Source of the DNA: an uncultured Brachyspira sp.
Lineage (GTDB): Bacteria; Spirochaetota; Brachyspiria; Brachyspirales; Brachyspiraceae
DNA: 36,264 nt
NCBI RefSeq assembly: GCF_934747485.1
Contig: NZ_CAKVGN010000024.1
Span: 1 to 36,264, forward strand
Direction of reading: 5' to 3'
A program made the position numbers and the translations under genes. Shown one piece after another: positions 26,365 to 35,085 of the stretch. Position 1 is the stretch's first letter. Each line of letters opens with the position of its first letter. A model generated the notes under the pieces. The model searched no databases. It was not told the DNA's origin and worked only from the letters and a program-made list of their open reading frames with translations.

Positions 26365-26865
26365 ATGGCTACTACTCCTATAAAATTTATGGATGTTAGA
26401 TTCATAAATCCTTTCATAGTATCTCTGGTTTCTATATTCAAAGAAATGGCTGGTATCCCTATGGAAAAAGGCACTTTAGTAAAAGGACAAGGACGTAAAT
26501 TGTTTTCAGGTTATGGTGTTGCTATAGGAATAGTTGGAGATGTTAATGGGCAAGTTTTATATGAATTCCCTGAAAATTTTTCTCAGCTTCTCACAGAAAG
26601 CCTTACAGATAAAAAACGCAGTGATTATGACTCTGAAGATGAGTTTGAAGATATGATGAGAAGTGTTATAAATGAAATGGGCAACACTATAAGCGGTCTT
26701 GCTATCACTAAATTATCTGAAGAAGGCATAAGCTGCGATATTACTCCTCCTATACTCTATTATGGAAAAGAAATTCAAATTATCCCGAAAAACTTACAAA
26801 CTATTATAATACCTTTTCAATCTAATATTGGCTTCGTTAGCGTTAATATAGCTATGGACGCTTAA
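26365..26865 (+). CDS. cheX: CheX-type CheY-phosphate phosphatase
   Basis: 166 aa. Predicted to dephosphorylate CheY-P. The catalytic E-x-x-N pair is Glu104 and Asn107 in VINEMGNTISG; the N-terminal part has VRFINPFIVSLVSIFKEMAG as in CheX. The full family motif elements are present once, as in CheX rather than CheC (which has two). It starts the plus-strand operon; the next gene starts 18 nt after its stop. It is separate from the other chemotaxis genes. Confidence 0.88.
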   Translation: MATTPIKFMDVRFINPFIVSLVSIFKEMAGIPMEKGTLVKGQGRKLFSGYGVAIGIVGDVNGQVLYEFPENFSQLLTESLTDKKRSDYDSEDEFEDMMRSVINEMGNTISGLAITKLSEEGISCDITPPILYYGKEIQIIPKNLQTIIIPFQSNIGFVSVNIAMDA

Positions 26866-26883
26866 ATATTATATAATTGCTGT

Positions 26884-27546
26884 ATGAAAAATATTGTTAT
26901 ATTGTTCTTTTTTATAACTCTAATATCATGTAGTAGCAATAAAAAGATTATATCAAATAAAGAAAATGATACTATAGAAATACACAATATATATGAAATT
27001 TACCCAAGCACATTAAAACTAAATTTGATGGCAGAATATAGTGAGAAGCATTATGGGTATTCAAATTATAATTTAATTAATCCTCAAATAATAGTTGTAC
27101 ATTCTACCGAAACAAGAAATTTACAAATAGCTCTAAATGTTTTTCAAAATGATTTCCTTATAGGAAGAAAAGATATAGATTCCGGCGGAGATGTTAATGT
27201 GGGTACGCATTTTTTAGTTGATACAAACGGAACTATATACGCAAGCACTCCTTTAGAATATATGGCAAGGCACACTATAGGCTTAAATTACACAGCAATA
27301 AGCATAGAAAATATAGGTTTTGCCGGACAGCTTACAAAACAGCAGCTTAATTCAAATATTAAACTTATTAAATATTTAAAAAATCATTATAAAAGTATAA
27401 AATATGTCATAGGGCATTATGAATATAGAGACACTAATTCACCGCATTATCATCTTTTTAGAGAAATAGACCCAACATACAGATTCACAATAAAAACAGA
27501 CCCTGGATATTATTTTATGCAAGAAATAAAACAAAGGATACATTAA
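26884..27546 (+). CDS. N-acetylmuramoyl-L-alanine amidase (Amidase_2 type), lipoprotein
   Basis: 220 aa. Signal peptide ends in LISC, with the lipidation Cys about residue 16, followed by SSNKK. The amidase domain has VVHSTET (first zinc His), THFLVDTNGTIY, HTIGLNYTAISIENIG, GHYEYRDTN and a final TDPGYYF segment, matching zinc amidases that cut the bond between N-acetylmuramic acid and the peptide stem. It is probably bound to a membrane and acts in the periplasm. Small gaps to cheX and corC make it part of one operon. Length is normal. A role in daughter-cell separation or recycling is inferred only. Confidence 0.85.
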   Translation: MKNIVILFFFITLISCSSNKKIISNKENDTIEIHNIYEIYPSTLKLNLMAEYSEKHYGYSNYNLINPQIIVVHSTETRNLQIALNVFQNDFLIGRKDIDSGGDVNVGTHFLVDTNGTIYASTPLEYMARHTIGLNYTAISIENIGFAGQLTKQQLNSNIKLIKYLKNHYKSIKYVIGHYEYRDTNSPHYHLFREIDPTYRFTIKTDPGYYFMQEIKQRIH

Positions 27547-27561
27547 TTTTTTATTACTATT

Positions 27562-28944
27562 ATGGAAGTTATATTAATTTATTTATTTGAAATTTTTAGC
27601 ATATTAATACTAATAATGCTATCAGGACTTTTTTCCGGAAGCGAAACAGCATACACAAGTATAGACGAAGTAACATTAATGCGTCTTGTGAGAGAAAACA
27701 AAATTAAAGAAGATGACACAAAATATTGGGGAAAAAGTAATTCTATGATACCAACTCTTCTTGTAGGAAACAATATAGTTAATATTACAGCAAGCTCAAT
27801 AATAACTGTGTTTGCTATAAGATTAGCCGATGCTCTGCCTCATATATCTGGAAGCGTAATGGTTACTATATCAACAACTTTAATTACAATCCTTATTATT
27901 ATATTTGGTGAGATACTTCCAAAAGTTATAATGAGAGTAAATGCAGAAAAACTTATACCTTCTCTGCTCTATTTTATGAAAGTCTTTTATTTTATATTTA
28001 CTCCTATTACTTTTATAATGGATAAAATAACAACTTTTTTAATGAGTTATTTTGTACCAAAGAAATTAAGAAACAAAGAGAAGAAGAGTGCATTATCAAG
28101 CATAGAAGACATAACAACAATAATTAATTTAGGGCACAAAGCAGGTATTATAAAAGGCTATACGCATGATTTGCTTACTGGTGTAATGGACTTTAGAAAC
28201 AAAACAGCTGAAGAGATAATGACCCCTCGTGTGGATATGGTATGCATAGAGGCAGATACTGATATTGACGAGATTATGCGTTTAACAGTAGATACTGGGC
28301 TTTCAAGGTTTCCTGTTTATGAAGAGACTATTGACCACATTATAGGAATATTTCATACTAGGGCTTTATTTAAAGATTATATAAAAAATAACGGAAAACC
28401 AAGCAAGATGAAAAAGAAAGCAATAGATTATATTATGCTTCCATATTTTGTACCAGAAACAAAAACTATCAGCAGTTTATTTGCCGACATGCAAAAAAGA
28501 AAATTGCAGATGGCTATTACAATAGATGAATACGGCGGCACTTCTGGGCTTGTTACTATGGAAGATATTGTTGAAGAGATTATGGGAGACATTGAAGATG
28601 AGAGCGACAAAAAAGAAAAGGATTTAATAAAGTTAAAAGGAAAAAGAATAATAGTAAATGGAACAGCATCAATCGAAGACGTTAATGAAGTATTAAACTT
28701 AAACATAGAACATGAAGAATATCAAACTATAGCGGGATATGTATTAGACAAATTAGACCATATACCTGATGTAAATGAAAGACTTATATTAAATGATTAT
28801 AGAGTAAGGATAATGAAAGTTGAAGACAGAAGAATAATAGAGATGGAATTTACTCCTATAAATAGCATTAGAATATCCGATGTAAATAATATAAACAATA
28901 CTGAAGTTAATGCAGAAATTAATACAGAAAAGGACGAAGAATAA
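27562..28944 (+). CDS. CorC/HlyC-family membrane protein (DUF21/CNNM, CBS pair, CorC domain)
   Basis: 460 aa. The N-terminal membrane domain (CNNM/DUF21, about 1-170, four helices) has LSGLFSGSETAYTS. Two CBS domains follow, with EIMTPRVDMV and then VPETKTISSLFADMQ. The C-terminal CorC/HlyC domain follows VTMEDIVEEIMGD (IDEYGGTSGLVTMED is typical). The family carries divalent cations, especially Mg2+, or is involved in haemolysin-type phenotypes. Proteins of this family in spirochetes are often called hemolysin or TlyC; haemolytic activity should not be assumed. Starts 15 nt after the amidase stop; the next gene starts immediately after its stop. Confidence 0.9.
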   Translation: MEVILIYLFEIFSILILIMLSGLFSGSETAYTSIDEVTLMRLVRENKIKEDDTKYWGKSNSMIPTLLVGNNIVNITASSIITVFAIRLADALPHISGSVMVTISTTLITILIIIFGEILPKVIMRVNAEKLIPSLLYFMKVFYFIFTPITFIMDKITTFLMSYFVPKKLRNKEKKSALSSIEDITTIINLGHKAGIIKGYTHDLLTGVMDFRNKTAEEIMTPRVDMVCIEADTDIDEIMRLTVDTGLSRFPVYEETIDHIIGIFHTRALFKDYIKNNGKPSKMKKKAIDYIMLPYFVPETKTISSLFADMQKRKLQMAITIDEYGGTSGLVTMEDIVEEIMGDIEDESDKKEKDLIKLKGKRIIVNGTASIEDVNEVLNLNIEHEEYQTIAGYVLDKLDHIPDVNERLILNDYRVRIMKVEDRRIIEMEFTPINSIRISDVNNINNTEVNAEINTEKDEE

Positions 28945-30096
28945 ATGAAAAAAATTATTAGTATATTATTTATATTGATTTTTATTTTTTCATGCGAATC
29001 TAAAGAAAATAAACAAAGTGATGAGCCTATCAAAAAGGCAAAGTTAGTTTTTACAGGCGATATTATGACTCACCCAAAAGTTGTAGAAGCTTTTAAGGAT
29101 AATGATATACTAATAGATTTAAAAGATTATTTTCAAGGGGATATTGTATTTGCAAATTTAGAGTTTGTAGTAAATACTAATAAACCTCCAATGCCTTATC
29201 CAGAGTTTAACGGCTCTAAAGAATATTTAGAATATTTCTTTAATTATTTTAACACTTTTTCTATAGCAAATAATCATGCTTATGACCAAGGAGCCAAAGC
29301 AGAAACAGAAACTGTATCTATACTTCATCAAAATAATATACTCACATTAGGAGGCTCAACAAACTCATCAGAAATATCTCCTATAATAACAAATATAAAC
29401 GGCATACCAATATTTATATCAGCATACACTATGCTTGATAATGGATTAAGCCACAAAACAAATAAAGACGGTCATTTTTATTTTATGAACTTCTATCCAA
29501 AAAAAGATGATTTAGTAGAAAAAGTAAAAAGTGATATGGCTCTTGCAACAAACGATGAAATAAAAATAATATCATTGCATTTTGGTTATGAATATACAAT
29601 AGCCCCAGAAGATACAACTATAGAAACAGCAAGGGCATTAATAGAAAATGGAGTAGATATTATAATAGGTCATCACCCTCATGTACCAAGACCTGCAGAA
29701 GTATATAACGGTACTAACAACAGCGGAATAATAATATATTCTTTGGGTAATTTTATTGCTAATCATAAGGGAAGATATCCGTATTTAGATATAGGCACTA
29801 TTCTTTCATTAGAAATTAATGAAAACAGAGAAATTAGTTTTTCTTATATTCCAACATATTATGCATTTTTTAGAGATAATGGCTTTGAGTTTGTAATGAA
29901 GCCTATAAAAGAAAACCCAAGCATTAATATGCCTACACTATCAAGCAATTATGTTTATAGTGCTTATGATACTAATGCCATAAAAGCAGGCTATCAATTA
30001 ATAAACAGTTTTTACTCACCGCTTACAAACGAAAATGTGAAAGATATTTTTGTATTAGATAAAAAAACAGCGAATAATAGAATGGCTAAAAATTGA
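28945..30096 (+). CDS. CapA-family (PGA_cap) lipoprotein
   Basis: 383 aa. Signal peptide ends in IFSC, lipidated Cys at about residue 18. The metallophosphatase-like CapA domain shows VFTGDIMTH, FANLEFVV, IANNHAYDQGA, ISLHFGYEY and GHHPHVPRP, followed by IYSLGNFIAN. This is the family of the poly-gamma-glutamate capsule protein CapA/PgsA, but many members act in other roles. No pgsB/pgsC genes are nearby, so a capsule is not implied. Its ATG follows the corC TAA with no gap, so translation is probably coupled. It ends the operon. Confidence 0.88.
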   Translation: MKKIISILFILIFIFSCESKENKQSDEPIKKAKLVFTGDIMTHPKVVEAFKDNDILIDLKDYFQGDIVFANLEFVVNTNKPPMPYPEFNGSKEYLEYFFNYFNTFSIANNHAYDQGAKAETETVSILHQNNILTLGGSTNSSEISPIITNINGIPIFISAYTMLDNGLSHKTNKDGHFYFMNFYPKKDDLVEKVKSDMALATNDEIKIISLHFGYEYTIAPEDTTIETARALIENGVDIIIGHHPHVPRPAEVYNGTNNSGIIIYSLGNFIANHKGRYPYLDIGTILSLEINENREISFSYIPTYYAFFRDNGFEFVMKPIKENPSINMPTLSSNYVYSAYDTNAIKAGYQLINSFYSPLTNENVKDIFVLDKKTANNRMAKN

Positions 30097-30191
30097 TTTT
30101 TATAATTAAATATGTTTCGTAAAAAGTAACACTATAACTTTATATTTTAAGGATATACTAAGAATTTGTAAGTTTTATAATTTTTTATTCA

Positions 30192-30340
30192 ACTTTTTAC
30201 CGCCGCAAAAAGTGCAAATGTTTTAACTTTATATATTGGAATATGTATTAAATATAGCGTAAAATCTAAATTTGATTTACAAATGCAGTTCTTTTGGTTC
30301 TTTTATACCAATAAAAGAACTGGGGTGTGGGGCAAAGCCC
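30192..30340. repeat. Structured intergenic element with alternative hairpins
   Basis: This 30097-30407 intergenic region holds several inverted repeats: ACTTTTT/AAAAAGT (30192-30198 with 30207-30213) around ACCGCCGC; GTTCTTTTAT/ATAAAAGAAC, a perfect 10-bp stem (30297-30306 with 30311-30320); and GGGC/GCCC (30330-30333 with 30337-30340). AGTTCTTTT at 30287-30295 can replace the left arm of the second hairpin. The GC-rich end (GGGGTGTGGGGCAAAGCCC) is out of keeping with the A/T-rich surroundings. It looks like a repeated intergenic unit or an RNA element. No open frame and no promoter for either neighbour is seen here. Confidence 0.55.
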
Positions 30341-30407
30341 TGCAAATGTTTAACACTTTAAACAACTATTTTTTATAAAATAAAGTCATATATAAAAATA
30401 AATAAAA

Positions 30408-31391
30408 TTAGTTTTTATAAATAGATACTAAATACGGCAAAATATCTCTATAATCTAACTTATTCAAACAATCTATAGTTTTACAGCCTCTTTTTATATA
30501 TTCGCAATGAAAGCTCTTTATCTTACCACAATATTTTTCTCTCGCCTCTATATTAAAAGCCTTGTCTCCTCGAACTCCGTATATTAAAGGAAGTGTATCT
30601 CCAAATATGCCTATAGAATATATTCCAAGTGCATTTGCAATATGTAAAGGTGCACTATCGCCTCCAATTAAAGCGTATGAATATTTTATTATAGATATAA
30701 GCTCTCTTATTGTAAGTTTATCAGTAAAATCTATTATATCGTTAATATTTTCTTTCATAGTGTTTGCAAAAGACACATCATCTTTAGAGCCTATAATAAT
30801 TATTGGCACATCATTAAACTCTTTTTTAAACTCTTTAATTAATTCTACAAAATGAGTGTATCTTTTACTTATGCGTGTAGCTCCGCCATGAACAATTAGG
30901 GCATTTTTATAATCTTTCATTTTGTTATAACCGAATGCCTCTTCTTCTTTGCTTAAAAATAATTCAGTGTGAAAACCATCATCTTTTATATTTAAAGGTT
31001 TTAAAATTGAAAGTATAGTATCAACAATATGTCTCTTGTGTTTTTTCCAAGTGGTTTTATGTGTAAGTAAAAAACCTCTGCATTCACTATTAACACCAAC
31101 CCTCACCGGTATATTAGCTTTTTTTAAAATAGATGCTGAAACAAATGATGTGTTTGCTGCAAAACCTATATCGTAATTTTCTTTTTTTATAAACTCTAAA
31201 TTATTTTCATCTCTAATAATAATATTGTCTATATAAGGATTTTCTTTTAATATATCAATTCCTCTACTACCATTTATTACATCAATTTTGCAATTTTCTC
31301 CATAATGTTTTTTTATAGCCCTTATAATTGGAGTGATAAATATAGTATCTCCAATATAGTTCATTCCTATTATTAATATTTTCATTGACAA
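30408..31391 (-). CDS. Glycosyltransferase family 9 (heptosyltransferase-like)
   Basis: 327 aa. Family 9 enzymes move heptose to lipopolysaccharide or lipooligosaccharide at the inner face of the membrane. Motifs: KILIIGMNYIGDTIFITPI at the start, IVHGGATRISKRY, and LIGGDSAPLHIANALG for the nucleotide-sugar site. A C-terminal cluster with three Cys (KYCGKIKSFHCEYIKRGCKT) is a common feature of this group. The start is uncertain: TTG 31391 has AGG 9 nt upstream, ATG 31385 would leave 15 nt. It starts 12 nt after the AI-2E gene stop. The donor sugar cannot be decided. Confidence 0.85.
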   Translation of the reverse strand: MSMKILIIGMNYIGDTIFITPIIRAIKKHYGENCKIDVINGSRGIDILKENPYIDNIIIRDENNLEFIKKENYDIGFAANTSFVSASILKKANIPVRVGVNSECRGFLLTHKTTWKKHKRHIVDTILSILKPLNIKDDGFHTELFLSKEEEAFGYNKMKDYKNALIVHGGATRISKRYTHFVELIKEFKKEFNDVPIIIIGSKDDVSFANTMKENINDIIDFTDKLTIRELISIIKYSYALIGGDSAPLHIANALGIYSIGIFGDTLPLIYGVRGDKAFNIEAREKYCGKIKSFHCEYIKRGCKTIDCLNKLDYRDILPYLVSIYKN

Positions 31392-31403
31392 AAAACAAAG
31401 CCT

Positions 31404-32588
31404 TTAAATATTTTTTCTATTTTGTCTATGATGTCTTCTGACACTACTAATTCTTCTTATCCTTTTATCAGTATAAGCTAAATTACTCATAGCTCTTTTT
31501 TCTTCTTTATCAGCAAATAATCTCTCTTCATTATACATTCTCATAATCTCAAAGAATAATATAAAAGTTAAAGGACCAAGTATGATTCCAGAAAGTCCGA
31601 AAAATAAAACTCCTCCCAATATAGCAAAGAATATAAATAATGGATGCAGCTCTATTCTATTGCCTAAAAGCAAAGGACGAACAAAGTTGTCTGGTATGGT
31701 AATAAAGAACCAAGAAACTATTAAAAATATTATGGCTCTTAAAATTTCTCCGTTAATTATAAAAAGCACTCCAAGAGGTATCCAAATAATAGTAGTACCA
31801 ATAATAGGCATAAATGAAGCTATAATTGTAAGAAGTGCAAAAGTTAAAGAATTAGAAACCCCAAATATAGAATAAACTATAAAAGCACAAATACCTTGAA
31901 AGATACCTGTAAATAAATTTCCAAATATTATTCCTCTTATACCATTAGAAGCCTGTTTAAATAATCTGTCTAAATATTTTTGTTCTATTGGTATTAATGA
32001 ACTTACCTGAGCTTTTAAATATTCACCGTCTACAAAAAAGAAAAATAAAGAAAACATCATAAATATAAATGAACTTACAAACTTACCTGTACTCTTTAAT
32101 ATGCCTGCAACATTTTGAGTTAAATATGAACTAACAGAAGTTAAATTTGATAATAATGTATCTTGTATTCTTCTTAATATTTCTGCAGCCGATATTTCTA
32201 CAGGAAGCATAGACAATAATTCATTTAATTTGGCATTATTTAAAATAGAATTAAAATCCAAGTTCATAAAATATTTTATACCAATATTTGATATATCTAT
32301 AAGCTGAACTATTATAGCATACAATAACAAACTAGTTGGAACTAAAAATATAATTAAAGATGTTAAAGAAAACAATAAAGCTAAAGTATGCCTTTTAATC
32401 ATAGATATCTTATCTTCTTTACCATAACTTTTGCCTATAGCTTTTTTAAACAACGGTGAGAGAACCACATAAAAAACCAAGGCAAAAAATATAACCATAC
32501 CAAATGGTTTTAATAGCTGGTACATTATAAATATTGATAAGAAGATAAAAGTGATAAAAAATATTTGACCTATATTATATTTATTCAT
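31404..32588 (-). CDS. AI-2E family transporter (PerM-like)
   Basis: 394 aa, about 7-8 membrane helices, in the AI-2 exporter/PerM superfamily. The sequence contains the family pattern with a periplasmic loop in the middle (about 95-180) and a C-terminal half around FGLSGIILGPLTFILFFE. A basic, Arg-rich tail follows (RRISSVRRHHRQNRK). I chose ATG 32588 since AGGA is 6 nt upstream; an upstream in-frame TTG at 32612 lacks a ribosome site. Substrate is unknown; AI-2E proteins are not all signal exporters (some are Na+/H+ antiporters). It has its own promoter and probably carries the glycosyltransferase gene with it. Confidence 0.85.
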   Translation of the reverse strand: MNKYNIGQIFFITFIFLSIFIMYQLLKPFGMVIFFALVFYVVLSPLFKKAIGKSYGKEDKISMIKRHTLALLFSLTSLIIFLVPTSLLLYAIIVQLIDISNIGIKYFMNLDFNSILNNAKLNELLSMLPVEISAAEILRRIQDTLLSNLTSVSSYLTQNVAGILKSTGKFVSSFIFMMFSLFFFFVDGEYLKAQVSSLIPIEQKYLDRLFKQASNGIRGIIFGNLFTGIFQGICAFIVYSIFGVSNSLTFALLTIIASFMPIIGTTIIWIPLGVLFIINGEILRAIIFLIVSWFFITIPDNFVRPLLLGNRIELHPLFIFFAILGGVLFFGLSGIILGPLTFILFFEIMRMYNEERLFADKEEKRAMSNLAYTDKRIRRISSVRRHHRQNRKNI

Positions 32589-32621
32589 ATATATTCCTAA
32601 ATATATTTTCAATACTCAAGT

Positions 32622-32649
32622 ATTATATTATATAATTTAATATTGTCAA
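32622..32649 (-). promoter_or_regulatory. Promoter of the AI-2E / glycosyltransferase pair
   Basis: On the minus strand TTGACA (32644-32649), 16 nt, TATAAT (32622-32627): full consensus in both boxes. Confidence 0.8.
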
Positions 32650-32668
32650 AGAAGTAAATAAATATTTT

Positions 32669-33454
32669 TTATTGATTATTATTTTTTTCTATTGCCTTAC
32701 ATTCATTCCAAAGATTATCCATCTCTTCCAAGCTCATGCTTTCTAAACTTCTATTCATTTTTTTTGACATATCTTCTATATACTGAAATCTTCTTCTAAA
32801 CTTTTCATTTACTCTTAATAGTGAATTGACAGGATTAATTTTATTCATGCGGGCAAAATCTAATACAGTCATTATCAAATCCCCTATCTCTTCCTCTAAA
32901 TGTTCTTTATCATTTTTGTTATATGCTTCTTTAACTTCTATAAGCTCCTCTTCTATCTTCTCTAAAGAATCATCTATATGCTCATATTCAAAACCAACAC
33001 TAGCAGCTTTTTTCATTAGCTTGTAGGATTTTTCCATTATAGGCAAAGACTTTGGTATACCGTCTAATATGCTTTTACTATTATTTTTTTTCTCTTCTTT
33101 TTTTATCTCTTCCCACTGTTTTAATATGCCATTAACATCTTTTACTTGACTATCTCCAAATACATGCGGATGTCTTCGTATAAGTTTTTCATTAATATTT
33201 TTACAAACATCATCTATATTAAATTTATTTTCATCATTAGCAAGCTCAGAAAAAAATACAACATGAAGCAAAATATCTCCAAGCTCTTCTTTTATATTAT
33301 CATAGTCTTTATTGTTAATAGCTTCTACTACCTCATAAGCTTCTTCTAAAAAACAAGGTATTAAACTATTAAATGTCTGAACCCTATCCCAAGCACATCC
33401 ATTTTCCCCACGCAGTCTTTTAACTACAGATATTAACTCTTCAAAAGATTTCAT
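32669..33454 (-). CDS. mazG: Nucleoside triphosphate pyrophosphohydrolase MazG
   Basis: 261 aa with two tandem MazG domains. Splits (d)NTPs to (d)NMP and pyrophosphate, as housekeeping of faulty nucleotides. The first domain has CAWDRVQT (CPWD-type, here Ala for Pro), EEAYEVVEA and KEELGDILLH, giving the acidic ligands Glu37, Glu38, Glu41, Glu56, Glu57 and Asp60. The second has EEELIEVKEA and EEEIGDLIM. Overlaps the 162-aa gene upstream by 4 nt (ATGA). Confidence 0.95.
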   Translation of the reverse strand: MKSFEELISVVKRLRGENGCAWDRVQTFNSLIPCFLEEAYEVVEAINNKDYDNIKEELGDILLHVVFFSELANDENKFNIDDVCKNINEKLIRRHPHVFGDSQVKDVNGILKQWEEIKKEEKKNNSKSILDGIPKSLPIMEKSYKLMKKAASVGFEYEHIDDSLEKIEEELIEVKEAYNKNDKEHLEEEIGDLIMTVLDFARMNKINPVNSLLRVNEKFRRRFQYIEDMSKKMNRSLESMSLEEMDNLWNECKAIEKNNNQ

Positions 33455-33939
33455 TTATTTGTTTCTCTCTTTAATCTTCTATAATAATTTATTCTTTTAG
33501 GTTCTAATATGGCATTATATATAATAGCATTTTTTATATCCAAAGAAGTAAGCATATGATTAACATCTCTTTTATTATTTACCACATTATTGAATGATGA
33601 AGCAGCCTCTTCAATGTTAGATTTTCTAGCCTCTATTTCTCTTATTTTTGAAGCGTATCTATTTTGCTCTTCTAATATTTTGCTAGCAGGTTTATAAGTT
33701 TCATCATAATAATCATCGTCTTCATCATATTCATTGATATTTTTTAATTCATTTATACTTTTTCTAAGATTTCTAAATATCTCATCATCATTATTATAAG
33801 ATTTTCTATTATTTGTATTAACTTTTTTATTAAAAGTTTTTTGCCTATTAACTTTCTTTGAATTTCCTTTTGCCGCCTTTTGTATAAGACTTACAATAAG
33901 CCAAATCATTCCTATTATTATATATAAAATCAATTCCAT
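33451..33939 (-). CDS. Small membrane-anchored protein of unknown function
   Basis: 162 aa. An N-terminal membrane helix (residues 2-20, LILYIIIGMIWLIVSLI) is followed by a basic Lys/Asn-rich part, an acidic patch (EYDEDDDYYDE) and a predicted helical or coiled-coil stretch. The last 25 residues are basic. I do not recognise a family. It is the first gene of a short operon with mazG, with translational coupling through a 4-nt overlap (ATGA). Confidence 0.65.
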   Translation of the reverse strand: MELILYIIIGMIWLIVSLIQKAAKGNSKKVNRQKTFNKKVNTNNRKSYNNDDEIFRNLRKSINELKNINEYDEDDDYYDETYKPASKILEEQNRYASKIREIEARKSNIEEAASSFNNVVNNKRDVNHMLTSLDIKNAIIYNAILEPKRINYYRRLKRETNK

Positions 33940-33961
33940 AAAACATTCCTTAATAAAGATT

Positions 33962-33990
33962 ATTATATTAAGTTAATATAATAATGTCAA
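33962..33990 (-). promoter_or_regulatory. Promoter of the 162-aa gene and mazG
   Basis: On the minus strand TTGACA (33985-33990), exactly 17 nt, TATAAT (33962-33967), about 23 nt before the start: perfect sigma70-type consensus. Confidence 0.85.
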
Positions 33991-34010
33991 TATTATATTT
34001 ATGAAAGATT

Positions 34011-34050
34011 GTTAAGGAGTGTGAGATATTTGACATTTTTTATAAAAAGG
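34011..34050 (-). repeat. Conserved 40-bp motif, copy 2, upstream of the mazG operon promoter
   Basis: On the plus strand it reads GTTAAGGAGTGTGAGATATT, then TGACATTTTTTATAAAAAGG. It matches 15401-15440 at about 32 of 40 positions and ends 20 nt upstream of the -35 box. The relative position is the same as in copy 1. Confidence 0.55.
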
Positions 34051-34098
34051 ATAGCAACAACAACTACACTTTATATTCTATCTCATATAAACTTTGAT

Positions 34099-35058
34099 TT
34101 AACAGTTACGCTTAAATTTTAATATCTTATCAATACTATCTAAAATCAATGCCAATAATATCATAAAAAAACAAAACATTTGAAAATTACCAAATATAGA
34201 TAAAATTAAATTATTACTTGCATTTTTTATCACAGAATTAATAAATACTTCATTTACTAAATTATAATTAAAAAACCATATAAAAGAAATAACAGCAGAA
34301 AATATATTAATAGCTATAAATAATATTGTGTTTCTAATATTATAACTATTATCAACTATCTTTATTATCTCTCTAAATATCAATAAAACAATAAAAAATA
34401 CAGCAAATAAATATGATGATTTTATAATATCGGTATTAAATAAATTTATAAACTTCCCATCTATATTAAAACTAAATATACTTGGAGATAATATAAATAA
34501 ACTTAAAAATATCACAGCAAATAATATTGATAATAAAGAAAAATATTTATTTGTTTTTCTATTATTATTTGGAAGTTTTGGTAATTTATCAATATCATCA
34601 TCAAAAAAATTAATATTAAACTTATACATAAAAATAAATATTAAAGTAACAAAAGAAAAAGATAATATAGCAGCAAATATTATATCACTAAAAAATTTTG
34701 ATACAGTTTGATTTTCAATATTAATAAGGCAAGACAATACCGTTCCAAAAATAGAGCATATTAAAACAATCTTTAATATATCTTTATAATAATTATAATA
34801 AGGCTGACCTATTAAACATTTGTCTGAAGAATTATCATATTTTTCATAAAGTTTATTAGGGCTTCCCAATTCCATTAAAACAATTTTTGCATCTGTTAAA
34901 GTTATTTCTTTATCATTATATCTTTCGTCTATTGTATCATAAATTAATGTCCTTAACTCATCAGCAACATCATTTCTAATTTTTAAAGACATTTTCTTTG
35001 TAGCAGCATAAATATATCTTTCTATTAAATCATTTACATCTTTACTAAGTTCTTTCAT
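34099..35058 (-). CDS. HAAS-type (PadR-partner) multi-pass membrane protein
   Basis: 319 aa. The first 75 residues form a soluble helical domain like the HAAS/permease-prefix domains that accompany PadR genes (MSLKIRNDVADELRTLIYDT, then ITLTDAKIVLMELGSPNKLY). Eight or so membrane helices follow (about 90-310). It starts 27 nt after the padR stop, so both are in one operon. HAAS proteins probably act as partners or targets of PadR-regulated export or envelope systems; the substrate is unknown. No ABC ATPase is next to it. Confidence 0.7.
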   Translation of the reverse strand: MKELSKDVNDLIERYIYAATKKMSLKIRNDVADELRTLIYDTIDERYNDKEITLTDAKIVLMELGSPNKLYEKYDNSSDKCLIGQPYYNYYKDILKIVLICSIFGTVLSCLINIENQTVSKFFSDIIFAAILSFSFVTLIFIFMYKFNINFFDDDIDKLPKLPNNNRKTNKYFSLLSILFAVIFLSLFILSPSIFSFNIDGKFINLFNTDIIKSSYLFAVFFIVLLIFREIIKIVDNSYNIRNTILFIAINIFSAVISFIWFFNYNLVNEVFINSVIKNASNNLILSIFGNFQMFCFFMILLALILDSIDKILKFKRNC

Positions 35059-35085
35059 AATTTTTCCTTTAATTTTTTAATTTAA

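Noticed and set aside
28945..30096. Poly-gamma-glutamate capsule locus
   Set aside because: CapA is present alone; no ligase pgsB or pgsC gene was found in the window.
31386..31391. Two-codon N-terminal difference in the glycosyltransferase
   Set aside because: TTG 31391 and ATG 31385 are both possible; the choice does not change the product and was not treated as a finding.
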